Source: Marinobacterium nitratireducens
Lineage (GTDB): Bacteria; Pseudomonadota; Gammaproteobacteria; Pseudomonadales; Balneatricaceae
DNA: 64,000 nt
Assembly (NCBI RefSeq): GCF_014645375.1
Contig: NZ_BMLT01000001.1
Span: 554,835 to 618,834, forward strand
Reading direction: 5' to 3'
Both the position numbers and the translations under genes were made by a program. The notes below the pieces were generated by a model. The model was given only the letters and a program-made list of their open reading frames with translations, had not been told where the DNA came from and did not search any database. How positions within the stretch are numbered: position 1 is the first letter of the stretch; every line of letters begins with the position of its first letter. Positions 49,886 to 59,612 of the stretch are shown here, one piece after another.

Positions 49886-49946
49886 CGCGTCGCCAAACCC
49901 ATTCGCGGCGAGGCAGTACCCTTAAGTTTGGGTACGCCACTCCCAC
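49854..49946. repeat. REPIN-like inverted pair with nested palindrome
   Basis: GTGGGAGCGGCGCC then TCGCCGCGAA (49854-49877) is followed by an inverted copy beginning TTCGCGGCGAGGC (49902) and ending CGCC-ACTCCCAC (49946). The second copy is interrupted by about 20 bp containing the palindrome GTACCC-TTAAGTTT-GGGTAC (49916-49935). The first copy encodes the C terminus of RluE. Confidence 0.7.
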
Positions 49947-49967
49947 GACCTTCCCACTCACCACTTA
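49947..49967 (-). repeat. Heptamer tract starting at the moaE stop codon
   Basis: On the minus strand TAAGTGG, TGAGTGG and GAAGGTC follow each other in 7-base phase. The first unit contains the moaE TAA stop. Orientation relative to the gene is the same as at icd, hflD and the right-edge gene. Confidence 0.45.
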
Positions 49968-50417
49968 CCATCTTTTGGCCGCATCGAGGTCGCTGGCCTT
50001 CTGTTCGACCCAGCGTTCGTCGTCGCTCAGCAGCTCCTTTTTCCAGAACGGCGCATCTCGCTTGAGAAAGTCCATGATGAAGCAGGCCGCCTCGAAAGCC
50101 GCCGCGCGGTGGCGGGAGGAAACGCCGACGAACACGATATTGTCATTCGCCAGCAACTCGCCGATGCGGTGTATCAGAATCACCTCGCCCAGCTGCCAGC
50201 GCTCTCGCGCCTGCAGCACGATGCGCCGCAACGCCTTCTCGGTCATGGCCGGATAATGTTCCAGAAAGATTCCGCGCAAATGCTCATCGCCGGCCAACTC
50301 GCGCACGATGCCGGTAAAGGTCACCAGGGCGCCGCAGCTGGCATCGTCGGCACGCAGCGCCTCGTGCAACGACGCGACATCGAAATCCGCGGTTTGAATA
50401 CTGATCAGATCGGCCAT
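49965..50417 (-). CDS. moaE: Molybdopterin synthase catalytic subunit MoaE
   Basis: MoaE, with the sulfur carrier MoaD, converts precursor Z to molybdopterin. The 150-residue protein has the family segments GALVTFTGIVREL, LEHYPAMTEKAL, IGELLANDNIVFVGVSSRHR and the catalytic Lys region LKRDAPFWKKE. It is an orphan here: no moaD, moaC or moaB is adjacent. It lies divergent from nudJ. Confidence 0.97.
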   Translation of the reverse strand: MADLISIQTADFDVASLHEALRADDASCGALVTFTGIVRELAGDEHLRGIFLEHYPAMTEKALRRIVLQARERWQLGEVILIHRIGELLANDNIVFVGVSSRHRAAAFEAACFIMDFLKRDAPFWKKELLSDDERWVEQKASDLDAAKRW

Positions 50418-50507
50418 CGGGTTCTCCTTGTTTTGGCATTGGCCAGGGCGGGCAAAATACTAGCATTAATGGTATCGTGTGCGCCTTTGACAGCGGGAAC
50501 TTCTTTT

Positions 50508-50975
50508 ATGTGCTGGACACCCCACGCCACCGTCGCCACCATCGTCGAGCAGGACGGACGTTTCCTCCTGGTTGAGGAGGTGTGCGGCGATCAGCGGGTG
50601 ATCAACCAGCCGGCAGGGCACGTCGAGGAAAACGAGACGATCCGCGCCGCGGCCGTGCGCGAAACCCTCGAGGAAACGCGCTGGCATGTCGAACCGCAGT
50701 ATCTGGTCGGGCTCTATACCTACCGGGCACCGGCCAATGGCGTGACCTACTATCGCTTCTGCTTCGCCGCGCGCGCTCTTTCGCATGACGCCGGCGCGAC
50801 GCTGGACAGCGATATACTGCGCCCGCTCTGGCTCAGCCGCGACGAACTCGCCGCGCGCCAGGAACAGTTGCGCAGCCCGCTGGTGCTACGCTGTATTGAC
50901 GACTATCTGGCGGGGCGGCGCTTCCCGCTCGACTTCGTGGTAGAACATTCAGAGACCCAATCGACACCTCTATGA
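50508..50975 (+). CDS. nudJ: Nudix phosphohydrolase NudJ
   Basis: A 155-residue Nudix hydrolase with the box [20 protein letters not shown], matching Gx5Ex7REUxEE except for the last glycine, where ETRW replaces it as in NudJ. NudJ removes phosphates from thiamine pyrophosphate precursors and nucleotides. [10 protein letters not shown] is the family start. The stop overlaps mnmA as ATGA, giving coupling with the tRNA-modifying gene, an order conserved in E. coli. Confidence 0.94.
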   Translation: MCWTPHATVATIVEQDGRFLLVEEVCGDQRVINQPAGHVEENETIRAAAVRETLEETRWHVEPQYLVGLYTYRAPANGVTYYRFCFAARALSHDAGATLDSDILRPLWLSRDELAARQEQLRSPLVLRCIDDYLAGRRFPLDFVVEHSETQSTPL

Positions 50976-52102
50976 GCGATCCCCAGAATACCCCCCTCCA
51001 GGATATAAAGGTTATCGTCGGCATGTCCGGCGGCGTCGACTCCTCCGTTTCCGCGCTGCTGCTGATGCAGCAGGGCTACCAGGTCGAAGGCCTGTTCATG
51101 AAGAACTGGGACGAGGACGACGGCACCGAATACTGCACCGCCCTCGCCGACCTTGCCGACGCGCAGGCGGTCTGCGACCGTCTCGGCATTCGCCTGCACA
51201 AGGCCAATTTCGCAGCCGAATACTGGGACAATGTGTTCGAGCACTTCCTCGAGGAGTATCGCGCCGGGCGTACGCCGAACCCCGATATTCTGTGCAACCG
51301 CGAAATCAAGTTTCGCGCCTTTCTCGACTACGCACGCGAGCTCGGCGCCGATCTGATCGCCACCGGACACTATGTGCGTCGCCTCGACCGCGACGGGCGC
51401 ACCTACCTGCTGAAGGGGCTGGACAACAACAAGGACCAGAGCTACTTCCTGCACCAGGTCGGCGAGGCGGAACTGGCGCAGACGCTGTTCCCGGTCGGTG
51501 AGCTGGAAAAGCCGGAAGTGCGTCGCATCGCTGAAGAGCACGATCTCGTCACCCACGACAAGAAAGACAGCACCGGCATCTGCTTCATCGGCGAGCGCCG
51601 TTTCGCCGACTTCCTCAAGCAGTATCTGCCGGCCCAGCCCGGCAAGATCGAAACACCGGACGGCGACCTGATTGGCGAGCACGCGGGGCTGATGTACTAC
51701 ACCATCGGCCAGCGCCAGGGGCTGCGCATCGGCGGTCTCAAGAACTATCCGGAAGAGCCCTGGTTCGCCGCCGGCAAGGACCTGGAACGCAATGTGCTGA
51801 TCGCCGTGCAGGGCAAGCAGAATCCGCTGCTGTTCACGGACTGGCTCGAGGCATCCGACATTTTCTGGATAAACGGCGAAGCGCCGGCGCTGCCGTACCG
51901 CTGCAGCGCCAAGGTGCGCTACCGCCAGTCCGATCAGGACTGCGTGATCGAGGACGACGGCAGCGGCGGTTACCGCGTTCGCTTCGATTCCCCGCAGCGC
52001 GCGGTAACGCCGGGCCAGTCAGTGGTGTTCTACAGCGGCGAAACCTGCCTGGGCGGCGGGGTCATCGAAAGCACCGGCAAAAGCGGCACGGAGCGAGCAT
52101 AA
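50972..52102 (+). CDS. mnmA: tRNA-specific 2-thiouridylase MnmA
   Basis: MnmA thiolates U34 in tRNAs for Lys, Glu and Gln. The 376-residue protein has the PP-loop [12 protein letters not shown], the first catalytic Cys in [33 protein letters not shown], and the second Cys in [13 protein letters not shown]. The C-terminal beta-barrel domains are complete. It is followed 2 bp later by hflD, the usual partner gene. Confidence 0.98.
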   Translation: MSDPQNTPLQDIKVIVGMSGGVDSSVSALLLMQQGYQVEGLFMKNWDEDDGTEYCTALADLADAQAVCDRLGIRLHKANFAAEYWDNVFEHFLEEYRAGRTPNPDILCNREIKFRAFLDYARELGADLIATGHYVRRLDRDGRTYLLKGLDNNKDQSYFLHQVGEAELAQTLFPVGELEKPEVRRIAEEHDLVTHDKKDSTGICFIGERRFADFLKQYLPAQPGKIETPDGDLIGEHAGLMYYTIGQRQGLRIGGLKNYPEEPWFAAGKDLERNVLIAVQGKQNPLLFTDWLEASDIFWINGEAPALPYRCSAKVRYRQSDQDCVIEDDGSGGYRVRFDSPQRAVTPGQSVVFYSGETCLGGGVIESTGKSGTERA

Positions 52103-52104
52103 GC

Positions 52105-52782
52105 ATGTCAAGGCAACAGGATCAGCAGGCCATCGCGCTGGCCGCCATGTGCCAGGCAGCCAGCCTGGTGGACCAGATCGCGACCCGCGGCATGGTGCCG
52201 CAGAACAGTTACGAGACCTGCCTGCGCAGCATTTTCGTGACCAACCCGCGCAACACCGAGGAGATCTACGGCGGCGAGCGGGACTTGCCCTACAACCTCA
52301 GCCTCGGGCTCAAGTGCCTGTCGGACCTGGTCGAGAAGCGCCGCGGGGAACAGAACCGCAACCAGATCAACTATGTCCTCAGCATGCTCACGCTGCAGAT
52401 GAAGCTCGCGGCCAACGACCAGATGATGGACACCCTGGGCAAACGCATCGAGCAGATCCGCCAGCAGGCGCGCTACTTTGCCGGCCAGGACCAGGAAGGC
52501 GACCCGCTCGACCATCCGGAAGTGTTCACCCACAGCAGTATCGTGGCCAATATCGCCAGCCTCTACCAGGAAACCATCAGCACCTTCAGCTTTCGCATCA
52601 ACGTCGGCGGCGATCCGCGGCACCTGCAGAACGCCGAGAACGCCGCCAAGATCCGCGCCCTGCTGCTGGCCGGCATCCGCGCGGCCATGCTCTGGCGCCA
52701 GGTCGGCGGCCGCCGCTGGCACCTGTTTTTCTTCAAGCACCGCATAAGGCCGTCTCTGGCCCGCCTGCAGGCGCATGACTGA
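52105..52782 (+). CDS. hflD: HflD, high-frequency lysogenisation protein homologue
   Basis: A 225-residue helical, membrane-associated protein of the HflD/YcfC family. In E. coli it interacts with phage lambda CII; its native role is unclear but it is nearly always between mnmA and purB. Recognised segments are QDQQAIALAAMCQAASLVDQ, YNLSLGLKCLSDLV and IRAAMLWRQVGGRRWHLFF. The TGA stop at 52780 begins a heptamer tract. Confidence 0.95.
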   Translation: MSRQQDQQAIALAAMCQAASLVDQIATRGMVPQNSYETCLRSIFVTNPRNTEEIYGGERDLPYNLSLGLKCLSDLVEKRRGEQNRNQINYVLSMLTLQMKLAANDQMMDTLGKRIEQIRQQARYFAGQDQEGDPLDHPEVFTHSSIVANIASLYQETISTFSFRINVGGDPRHLQNAENAAKIRALLLAGIRAAMLWRQVGGRRWHLFFFKHRIRPSLARLQAHD

Positions 52783-52821
52783 GAGCTGAGGTAACAGTTG
52801 TCAGCAGCCAGTGGATGGACC
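52780..52821 (+). repeat. Heptamer tract beginning with the hflD stop codon
   Basis: From the TGA stop the sequence can be cut into TGAGAGC, TGAGGTA, ACAGTTG, TCAGCAG, CCAGTGG and ATGGACC. The first five units share an AG at positions 3-4 preceded by G or C. It lies upstream of the purB promoter. Confidence 0.5.
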
Positions 52822-52878
52822 AGGGCACGCGATGTCGGATCCACCATCGGGCTTACAGCTTTCACCGCAGCTTTCCGG

Positions 52879-54290
<1,412 letters not shown>

Positions 54291-54350
54291 ACCTGTAGGA
54301 TGACCGCCAGGGACGGCGGAAGGCCGCCCCGCGGAAATCCGAACGCGGCC

Positions 54351-54382
54351 CGCCTGAAAACGCAAGGAGCTGTTTTCAGGCG
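54351..54382. terminator. Perfect 11-bp hairpin after purB
   Basis: CGCCTGAAAAC (54351-54361) pairs with GTTTTCAGGCG (54372-54382) around a 10-base loop, 60 bp after the purB stop. There is no T-run; it may be a 3' end stabiliser or part of a repeat element. Confidence 0.5.
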
Positions 54383-54439
54383 GGGGGAGCGGCGCACCGG
54401 TAGATGCTTGCTGGTTGGCAGTTATTGCGGGCGCCGTGT

Positions 54440-54527
54440 AACCCATCAACGATCTGCTGATGGGTTGCGGCGCCCAAGCCTGTCAAGCACAGCAAAGCCG
54501 CGTGCAATGCGCCTCCACCCATCCTAC
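54440..54527. repeat. GATGGGT-end palindromic element, copy 4
   Basis: AACCCATCA/TGATGGGTT (54440-54448 and 54458-54466) is a perfect 9-bp stem; its right arm begins the larger element GATGGGTTGCGGCGCC (54459) to GCGCCTCCACCCATC (54523), followed by CTAC. The two end types are the same as in the copies at 21044 and 27631. It lies between purB and trmJ. Confidence 0.6.
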
Positions 54528-54575
54528 TTTCGACCGGCCCACACCCACGCCACCCCAGCTTGAGACCCAGAGCTT

Positions 54576-55304
54576 GTGCTGAACAATATCCGTATCGTAC
54601 TGATCAACACCTTCCACCCCGGCAATATCGGCGCCGCGGCGCGGGCCATGAAAAACATGGGCCTGTCGCAGCTCTGGCTGGTCGACCCGCTGGATTACCC
54701 CCATCCCGACGCCGAGTCGCGAGCCGCCGGGGCCAAGGATGTTCTCGCCAACGCCCGCGTGGTGCCGACGCTCGAAGAAGCCGTCGCCGACTGCCAGCTG
54801 GTGATCGGCACCAGCGCCCGCAACCGCAGCTTCGACCTGCCGCTGCTGGATGCCCGGGAATGCGGTCTCAAGTGCGCCGCCGAATCCCGTGACGGTGAAG
54901 TCGCGATCGTGTTCGGCCGTGAAACCATGGGCATGCACAACCACGAAATCGCACAGTGCAACTTTCACGTCTACATCCCGGCGAACCCCGACTATCCGGT
55001 ACTCAACGTGGCGCAGGCGATCCAGCTGCTGTGCTACGAAATATGGATGGCCCACGACCAGGCGGAAATGCTGCCGGAGCGGCGTTCCGAATATCCGCGC
55101 CACGGCGAAATGGAACTGTTCTACCAGCATCTCGAGAAGGTGCTGCGACGCACGCGTTTCATCATCCCGCAGCACGAGGGCCGGGTTCTGGACAAGCTGC
55201 ACCGATACTTCAACCGCTCGCGCCCGGAACGCGGCGAGCTCAACATGCTGCGCGGCATCCTGGCTTCGGTCGAAGAAGTGCTGGACGCCGAAGGCAAGGA
55301 CTGA
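54576..55304 (+). CDS. trmJ: tRNA (cytidine/uridine-2'-O-)-methyltransferase TrmJ
   Basis: TrmJ methylates the ribose at position 32 of tRNAs. The 242-residue SPOUT enzyme starts IRIVLINTFHPGNIGAAARA, with the catalytic Arg in TSARNRSFDLPL, and the trefoil-knot motif IVFGRETMGMHNHEI followed by ANPDYPVLNVAQAIQ. The initiation codon is GTG. It is isolated from the usual isc cluster here and lies in a group of RNA- and ribosome-modifying genes. Confidence 0.93.
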   Translation: MLNNIRIVLINTFHPGNIGAAARAMKNMGLSQLWLVDPLDYPHPDAESRAAGAKDVLANARVVPTLEEAVADCQLVIGTSARNRSFDLPLLDARECGLKCAAESRDGEVAIVFGRETMGMHNHEIAQCNFHVYIPANPDYPVLNVAQAIQLLCYEIWMAHDQAEMLPERRSEYPRHGEMELFYQHLEKVLRRTRFIIPQHEGRVLDKLHRYFNRSRPERGELNMLRGILASVEEVLDAEGKD

Positions 55305-55382
55305 CGCCGACGGTTGTCGGCTTCCGGCAGGCGGGTTAAGTTATCGACTCAGGACAACAGCCCCCGTATGCCGAGGTAGTCA

Positions 55383-55634
55383 ATGGACAAACAACTGCAG
55401 CAACTCATGACCCAGGCCGACGAACTGCGTAACGGCATCCATGAGCTTGCCGACCAGAGCCGTAATTTCGAGTACAACCTGACCGGAATCGAGCGTTGCG
55501 TCGAGACCATCCAGCGCTGCGTCCGTATGGTCGGCAACAACCGTACCGCTGCACTGCCGTCACGCGATCAGCGCAAGATCATGGACGAGCTCGAAGGCGC
55601 CGCCAACGAGCTGCAGGATCTGATTAAAAGGTGA
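55383..55634 (+). CDS. Small conserved-looking helical protein of unknown function
   Basis: An 83-residue protein not recognised as a named family. It is predicted helical: residues 1-55 are rich in Gln, Glu, Asn and Ile with coiled-coil-like spacing, and two cysteines occur in IERCVETIQRCV, seven residues apart; a second helix lies after LPSRDQRK. There is no signal peptide or membrane segment. GAGGTAG at proper distance before the ATG supports expression. It sits between trmJ and roxA on the same strand and has no terminator before roxA, so it may be co-transcribed. Confidence 0.7.
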   Translation: MDKQLQQLMTQADELRNGIHELADQSRNFEYNLTGIERCVETIQRCVRMVGNNRTAALPSRDQRKIMDELEGAANELQDLIKR

Positions 55635-55694
55635 AAGCCTTCGCCGCGAGGCACCTCGCCTGCGGGTCCAAATTCAACCGGACATGATATCTGA

Positions 55695-56849
55695 ATGAAC
55701 ACATTGAACCTGGGCGAGCTGACGCCTGAGCGCTTCCTGCGCGAATACTGGCAGAAAAAGCCCCTGCTGATCCGAAACGCCTTCGCGGACTTCCAGCCGG
55801 TGGTCGAAGCGGACGAGCTGGCGGGCCTTGCGTGCGAGGACGAGGTCGAGTCGCGGCTGGTCGTTCAGTCGCCTGACAGCGATGACTGGAGCCTGCGGCA
55901 GGGGCCGTTCGGCGAGGACGATTTCGCCTCACTGCCGCCATCCCACTGGACGCTGCTGGTGCAGGCCGTGGATCACTGGGTGCCGGAAGCGGCCGAACTG
56001 ATGGCGCAGTTCGATTTCATCCCCAGCTGGCGACGCGACGACCTGATGATCAGCTACGCGGTCGACGGCGGCGGCGTCGGGCCGCACTACGACAACTACG
56101 ACGTTTTTCTGATTCAGGCCTCGGGCCGGCGCCGCTGGGAGCTCGGCGGGCGTTACGATGAAACGTCACCGCGGCGCGAGGATGCACCGGTGATGATTCT
56201 GCCCGACTGGCAAGCCGAGGAAAGCTGGGTCCTGGAGCCTGGCGACATGCTCTACGTGCCGCCTCAGGTCGGCCATAACGGCTTTGCCGTCGGCGATGAC
56301 TGCATGACCTACTCGGTCGGGTTCCGCGCTCCGTCCCACGCCGAAATCATGCGCCATTTCACCGACTTTGTCGGCGAGCGGCTGCGCGGCGAAGATCGCT
56401 ATCGCGATGCCGACCTCGGCGTTGCGGCAAATCCCGCCGAGATCGGCCCGGACGCCATACAGCGGCTGCGCGAAATTCTGCACCGCTATATCGACGACGA
56501 TCGCCTGCTCGGCGAATGGTTCGGCCGCTACATGACCGAACCCAAGTACGCCGAGCTGGACCAGGCGCCAGAGGAGCCGGTCACCGTGGCCGAGCTGCGC
56601 GAGTTTCTCGATACCGGCGGCTCTCTGAGCCGCAACGAGGGCACGCGCCTGGCCTACCGGCGCCAGGGTGACGGCTGGCAACTGTTCGCCGACGGCGAGC
56701 TCTACCGGGGCGACGACCGCCAGGGCGCGCTGTTCGCCAGCATCTGCGGCGGCGGCGGACTCGAGCTTGGCGAGGACAGGGAATTCGCTTTCGAGCTGCT
56801 GACACAGCTGGTCAACCAGGGTGTATTTTTCGCCGACGAGCCCGACTGA
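55695..56849 (+). CDS. roxA: Ribosomal protein uL16 3-hydroxylase RoxA (YcfD, cupin-4)
   Basis: A 384-residue Fe(II)/2-oxoglutarate-dependent oxygenase that hydroxylates an Arg of ribosomal protein uL16. The JmjC-type domain begins PERFLREYWQKKPLLIRNA; the metal ligands are His and Asp in GPHYDNYDVFLIQ and the distal His in YVPPQVGHNGFAVG. The C-terminal winged-helix part follows SHAEIMRHFTDFV. Its stop is 6 bp from the stop of the convergent sensor gene, leaving almost no space for separate terminators. Confidence 0.95.
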   Translation: MNTLNLGELTPERFLREYWQKKPLLIRNAFADFQPVVEADELAGLACEDEVESRLVVQSPDSDDWSLRQGPFGEDDFASLPPSHWTLLVQAVDHWVPEAAELMAQFDFIPSWRRDDLMISYAVDGGGVGPHYDNYDVFLIQASGRRRWELGGRYDETSPRREDAPVMILPDWQAEESWVLEPGDMLYVPPQVGHNGFAVGDDCMTYSVGFRAPSHAEIMRHFTDFVGERLRGEDRYRDADLGVAANPAEIGPDAIQRLREILHRYIDDDRLLGEWFGRYMTEPKYAELDQAPEEPVTVAELREFLDTGGSLSRNEGTRLAYRRQGDGWQLFADGELYRGDDRQGALFASICGGGGLELGEDREFAFELLTQLVNQGVFFADEPD

Positions 56850-56855
56850 AGCCGG

Positions 56856-59453
56856 TCAGCCCCGCTCGCCGGCAACCGTCAGCCCGACGCTCGCCGGCAG
56901 CGCCTCGACCGGGCCCGGATGGCCGAACAGGTAGCCCTGAAACTGGTCGCAGCCAAGCTCCAGCAGGCGCCGCCACTGCGCCTCGGTCTCGACACCCTCG
57001 GCGATAACGGCAAGGTCGAGGCTGCGGCCGAGCGCGATCACCATGCTGACAATGGCCTCGTCGTTGCAGTCGGTCAGCAGATCGCGCACGAACGACTGAT
57101 CGATCTTGAGATGATCCAGCGGCAGGCGCTTGAGGTAACTCAGCGATGAATAGCCGGTGCCGAAGTCGTCGAGCGAAAAATGCACGCCCCTTGCCCGCAA
57201 GCGCTGCATCTTGCCGATCATGGCCTCGACGTCTTCCACCAGGTGGCTCTCGGTCAGTTCGAGTTCCAGCCGGTCCGGGTTGGCTCCGGTTTCGTCCAGC
57301 ACCTGCAGGACCTCGGCGACGAAATCGGGATGATGCAGCTGTTTGGCGCTGATATTGACCGCCAGTTTCAGCCCGGCCATGGCGGGCTGCGCCGACCAGG
57401 CCACCAGCTGGCGGCAGGCGCCGCGCAGTATCCAGCTTCCCAACGGCAGAATCGCGCCGTTGTCCTCGGCAAGCGGAATGAACTCGGCGGGCGATACCAG
57501 CCCGCGCTGTGGGTGCCGCCAGCGTACCAGCACCTCGGCGCCAAGCAGCCGCCCGCCGGCATCGACGAAAGGCTGGTAGGCCAGAAAGAACTCCTCGCGC
57601 CGCAGGCCTTCGCGCATATCCGATTCCAGCTCTGCCCGGGCATCGACATCGGCCTGCATCTTCGGATTGAAAAAGCGCACGCGATTTCGCCCCGACGCCT
57701 TGGCCTGGTACATCGCCAGATCGGCGCGTTTGAGCAGCTCGTCGACCGACGAGAAATCGTCCGAGAACATCGCCACGCCAATACTGGCGCTGCTGCTGTA
57801 AACCTTCCCGGGCAAGGTATAAGGCTCGGCCAGCAGCTGCAGCAACTTGTTTGCCAGCGTCTCGACCTGGCGTGCCGCTTCGTCAGCCGCGATCGCCAGC
57901 CCCTCCAGCATCAGTACGAACTCGTCGCCGCCGAGCCGGGCCAGGGTATCGCTGTCGCGAATATGGCGTTTCAGCCGCTCACCCACCTGCTGCAGCAGCC
58001 GGTCTCCCATATCATGGCCGAGGCTGTCGTTGAGATTCTTGAAGTTGTCCAGATCGATGAACAGCAGCGCCCCGTTGCAGCGCGTGCGCGTTCGGGTCGC
58101 CAGCGCGTGTTCGAGACGGTCGATCAGCAGACGGCGGTTCGGCAACTCGGTCAGCGGGTCGTAGAAAGCCAGCTGGTGTATCTCCTCGCGATTGCGCTTG
58201 TGCTCGGTAATGTCCGTGGAGATGCCGCACAGCGCGTATATACGGCCAAGGGCATCGCGCAGCGGTATCTTGACGGTGAGAAAAACCCGTTCGCCACTGC
58301 CATCCGACATCGGCAGCCGCTCCTCGGTCACGATCCGTTTGCCCTGTTCGATCACCTCGGTATCGCATCTGCGGATTTCACTGGCCGCATCCGCTGAGAA
58401 GAAGTCCTCGTCGCTACGCCCCTGGAGCCCCGGCTCGTCCAGCCCGAACATTTCGCATAGCCTGCGATTGCCGTAACGATAGCGCAGATCCTGACCCTTG
58501 ATGTAGATCGCCGATTCGACGCCGTTGAGAATGGTTTCCAAGCGGCTCTGGCTCTCGGTCAGCTGCGCGGTACGCCGGGCGACCTGCCAGCGCAGCAGCG
58601 CGGCGCCTGCCAGCGCAAGCGCCAGCAGCGCGGCGAGCCCCGCCAGCCAGCGGCGCGCCGACCGCGGCAGCACCGGACTGGCGGCCGGCTCCCCCCAGCG
58701 GTTGAGTATGGTGATGTAGGGGGACGCAGGGTTGTCGACCCAGTCGGCGAGGTAACGATCCAGAGTCGCCAGCAGATCGCCGTTACGTCCCTTGCCGGTG
58801 GCGTAGTAGAGTCGCGCCGGCTGGAACATCACCGGCGTGCTGCCGAGCCCGTAGCGCAGCGAAACATAGTCGCCGTAATGCCGGTTCGCAACCACGGCGT
58901 CGGCATCGCCGGACGCCACCAGCTCGAAGCCCTGCGCCAGACTCTCGACCTCGACCAGCCGGGCCTCGACGCCGAAACTGTCCAGCATGCCCTGCAGATA
59001 CTGCTGCTGCACGGCTCCGCTCAGCACCGCCAGACGCCGGCCGTTAAGGTCCGGCGGCGCATGGATGCCCGATCCCGGACGGGCGTAGAGCCCCGACCAG
59101 CTGTGCAGCGAAGGCTGGCGGTGAAAGTCGAATCGCAAGGCACGCTGATCGCTGTAGGCGACATCCGGCATCAGATCGATGGTGCCCCGCTCGAGGGCCT
59201 CGAGGCACTGTTGCCAGCGACAGGGAACCGGCTGGAGGTTCCAGCCTTCACGCTGGGCGATTTCGACCAGCAGGTCGCCGAGAATACCGGACGGCCTGCC
59301 ATCTCGGCCAAGCATCAGCTTGGGCGCGTTCTCGTATACGCCGACCCGTACCACGCCGTCCCCGTCGCCAGGCGCCGCGGCAGCGGGCAACGACAACAGC
59401 AGGGCAAGCCCTGCGATGACCGGTGAGACGCCAATCGAATGAAATCGCTGCAT
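56856..59453 (-). CDS. Membrane sensor with SBP, PAS, GGDEF and EAL domains
   Basis: An 865-residue predicted cyclic-di-GMP enzyme. In order: a signal peptide, a periplasmic solute-binding (family 3 type) domain (about 30-255), one membrane helix (about 270-287), a PAS domain (about 305-430), GGDEF (about 430-600) and EAL (about 610-855). The GGDEF motif is intact at 508-512 and an inhibitory RxxD (RDSD) lies five residues before it, so cyclase activity is likely. The EAL motif reads EVL (640-642), but DDFGTGYSSLSYLK and EGVETEAQ are kept. AAGGAAGG supports the start at 59453. The periplasmic domain suggests control by an extracellular small molecule, probably an amino acid. Confidence 0.9.
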   Translation of the reverse strand: MQRFHSIGVSPVIAGLALLLSLPAAAAPGDGDGVVRVGVYENAPKLMLGRDGRPSGILGDLLVEIAQREGWNLQPVPCRWQQCLEALERGTIDLMPDVAYSDQRALRFDFHRQPSLHSWSGLYARPGSGIHAPPDLNGRRLAVLSGAVQQQYLQGMLDSFGVEARLVEVESLAQGFELVASGDADAVVANRHYGDYVSLRYGLGSTPVMFQPARLYYATGKGRNGDLLATLDRYLADWVDNPASPYITILNRWGEPAASPVLPRSARRWLAGLAALLALALAGAALLRWQVARRTAQLTESQSRLETILNGVESAIYIKGQDLRYRYGNRRLCEMFGLDEPGLQGRSDEDFFSADAASEIRRCDTEVIEQGKRIVTEERLPMSDGSGERVFLTVKIPLRDALGRIYALCGISTDITEHKRNREEIHQLAFYDPLTELPNRRLLIDRLEHALATRTRTRCNGALLFIDLDNFKNLNDSLGHDMGDRLLQQVGERLKRHIRDSDTLARLGGDEFVLMLEGLAIAADEAARQVETLANKLLQLLAEPYTLPGKVYSSSASIGVAMFSDDFSSVDELLKRADLAMYQAKASGRNRVRFFNPKMQADVDARAELESDMREGLRREEFFLAYQPFVDAGGRLLGAEVLVRWRHPQRGLVSPAEFIPLAEDNGAILPLGSWILRGACRQLVAWSAQPAMAGLKLAVNISAKQLHHPDFVAEVLQVLDETGANPDRLELELTESHLVEDVEAMIGKMQRLRARGVHFSLDDFGTGYSSLSYLKRLPLDHLKIDQSFVRDLLTDCNDEAIVSMVIALGRSLDLAVIAEGVETEAQWRRLLELGCDQFQGYLFGHPGPVEALPASVGLTVAGERG

Positions 59454-59612
59454 GTACCTTCCTTGGGAAACCGTCGCGCACCTGACAGCCGCAAACGCCG
59501 GTTCCATTGCCGCCTTGACTGTCTTCAGCATAATGCGCGCGGGAAGATGCCGCCACCCTGCCTGTTTATATCCGCAGGATGCCAGCTTTGTGCTCGAGTC
59601 AGCGCTAGCTGT

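Noticed and set aside
55635-55694. Possible degenerate REP copy (CGCGAGGC-ACCT-CGCCTGCG) before roxA
   Set aside because: Similarity to the other REP copies is partial and the stem short; not enough to call.
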